Source of the DNA: Pseudofrankia asymbiotica
GTDB lineage: Bacteria; Actinomycetota; Actinomycetes; Frankiales; Frankiaceae
Direction: 5' to 3'
NCBI RefSeq assembly: GCF_001983105.1
Contig: NZ_MOMC01000067.1
Location: forward strand, 46,398-52,283
DNA length: 5,886 bases
How positions within the stretch are numbered: position 1 is the first letter of the stretch; every line of letters starts with the position of its first letter. The position numbers were made by a program, and so were the translations under genes. Shown piece after piece: positions 5,857 to 5,886 of the stretch. The notes under the pieces are model-generated. The model was not told the origin of the DNA and made no database searches. It saw only the letters and a program-made list of their open reading frames with translations.

Positions 5857-5886
5857 ATGGTTGGCCAAGGAGCAGATCGCGATGCC
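5857..5886 (+). CDS. Start of an unidentified plus-strand gene (10 codons visible)
   Basis: Opens MVGQGADRDA and runs off the right edge. Support is the purine-rich ribosome-binding site at 5844-5851 and the AT-richer upstream region, which contrasts with the surrounding DNA. It is divergent from the CNNM operon. Ten residues are too few to identify a product. Confidence 0.5.
   Translation, partial: MVGQGADRDA

Overview
The window comes from a very GC-rich bacterium. Nearly every codon ends in G or C, and long spurious open frames run antisense to the real genes. The kinase type (a cytosolic Ser/Thr kinase, a Pro/Ala linker, one membrane helix and an extracytoplasmic WD40 propeller) and the tandem CNNM/CBS pair point to an actinomycete. 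A Frankia-like genus is my guess from protein style only.

Layout. Three genes on the minus strand fill most of the window, and one gene begins on the plus strand at the right edge. Reading the minus strand from right to left: (1) 5312-3618 encodes a 564-residue CNNM/CBS/CorC_HlyC membrane protein with an unusual low-complexity acidic tail. (2) 3621-2539 encodes a 360-residue CNNM/CBS paralogue that starts inside the stop codon of gene 1 (ATGA overlap), so the two form an operon and are probably translationally coupled. (3) After a 313-base gap, 2225-1 encodes a transmembrane Ser/Thr protein kinase with WD40 repeats, cut off by the left edge. At the right edge, ATG 5857 with a good ribosome-binding site opens a plus-strand gene of which only ten codons are visible.

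The two non-coding stretches are not empty. The 313-base gap upstream of the kinase holds a weak terminator-like hairpin, a 20-codon ORF with a textbook Shine-Dalgarno sequence, and a cluster of nested inverted repeats 39-73 bases upstream of the kinase start. The 544-base divergent region (5313-5856) holds a 12-bp hairpin capped by a UUCG loop in the minus-strand sense, a 25-codon ORF whose stop overlaps the TTG start of the first CNNM gene, duplicated GGTACCC boxes, and three helically phased ACTG repeats just before the plus-strand gene.

How the genes work together. The CNNM pair probably acts as a membrane divalent-cation (Mg2+-type) transporter or efflux complex, likely hetero-oligomeric: only the first protein carries the CorC_HlyC domain. 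The kinase is probably a separate transcription unit that senses something outside the membrane through its propeller. A link between kinase and transporters is suggested only by adjacency. I see no CRISPR array, insertion sequence, tRNA, rRNA or obvious new defence system. The most interesting items are the leader elements and the repeat-bearing tail of the first CNNM protein.
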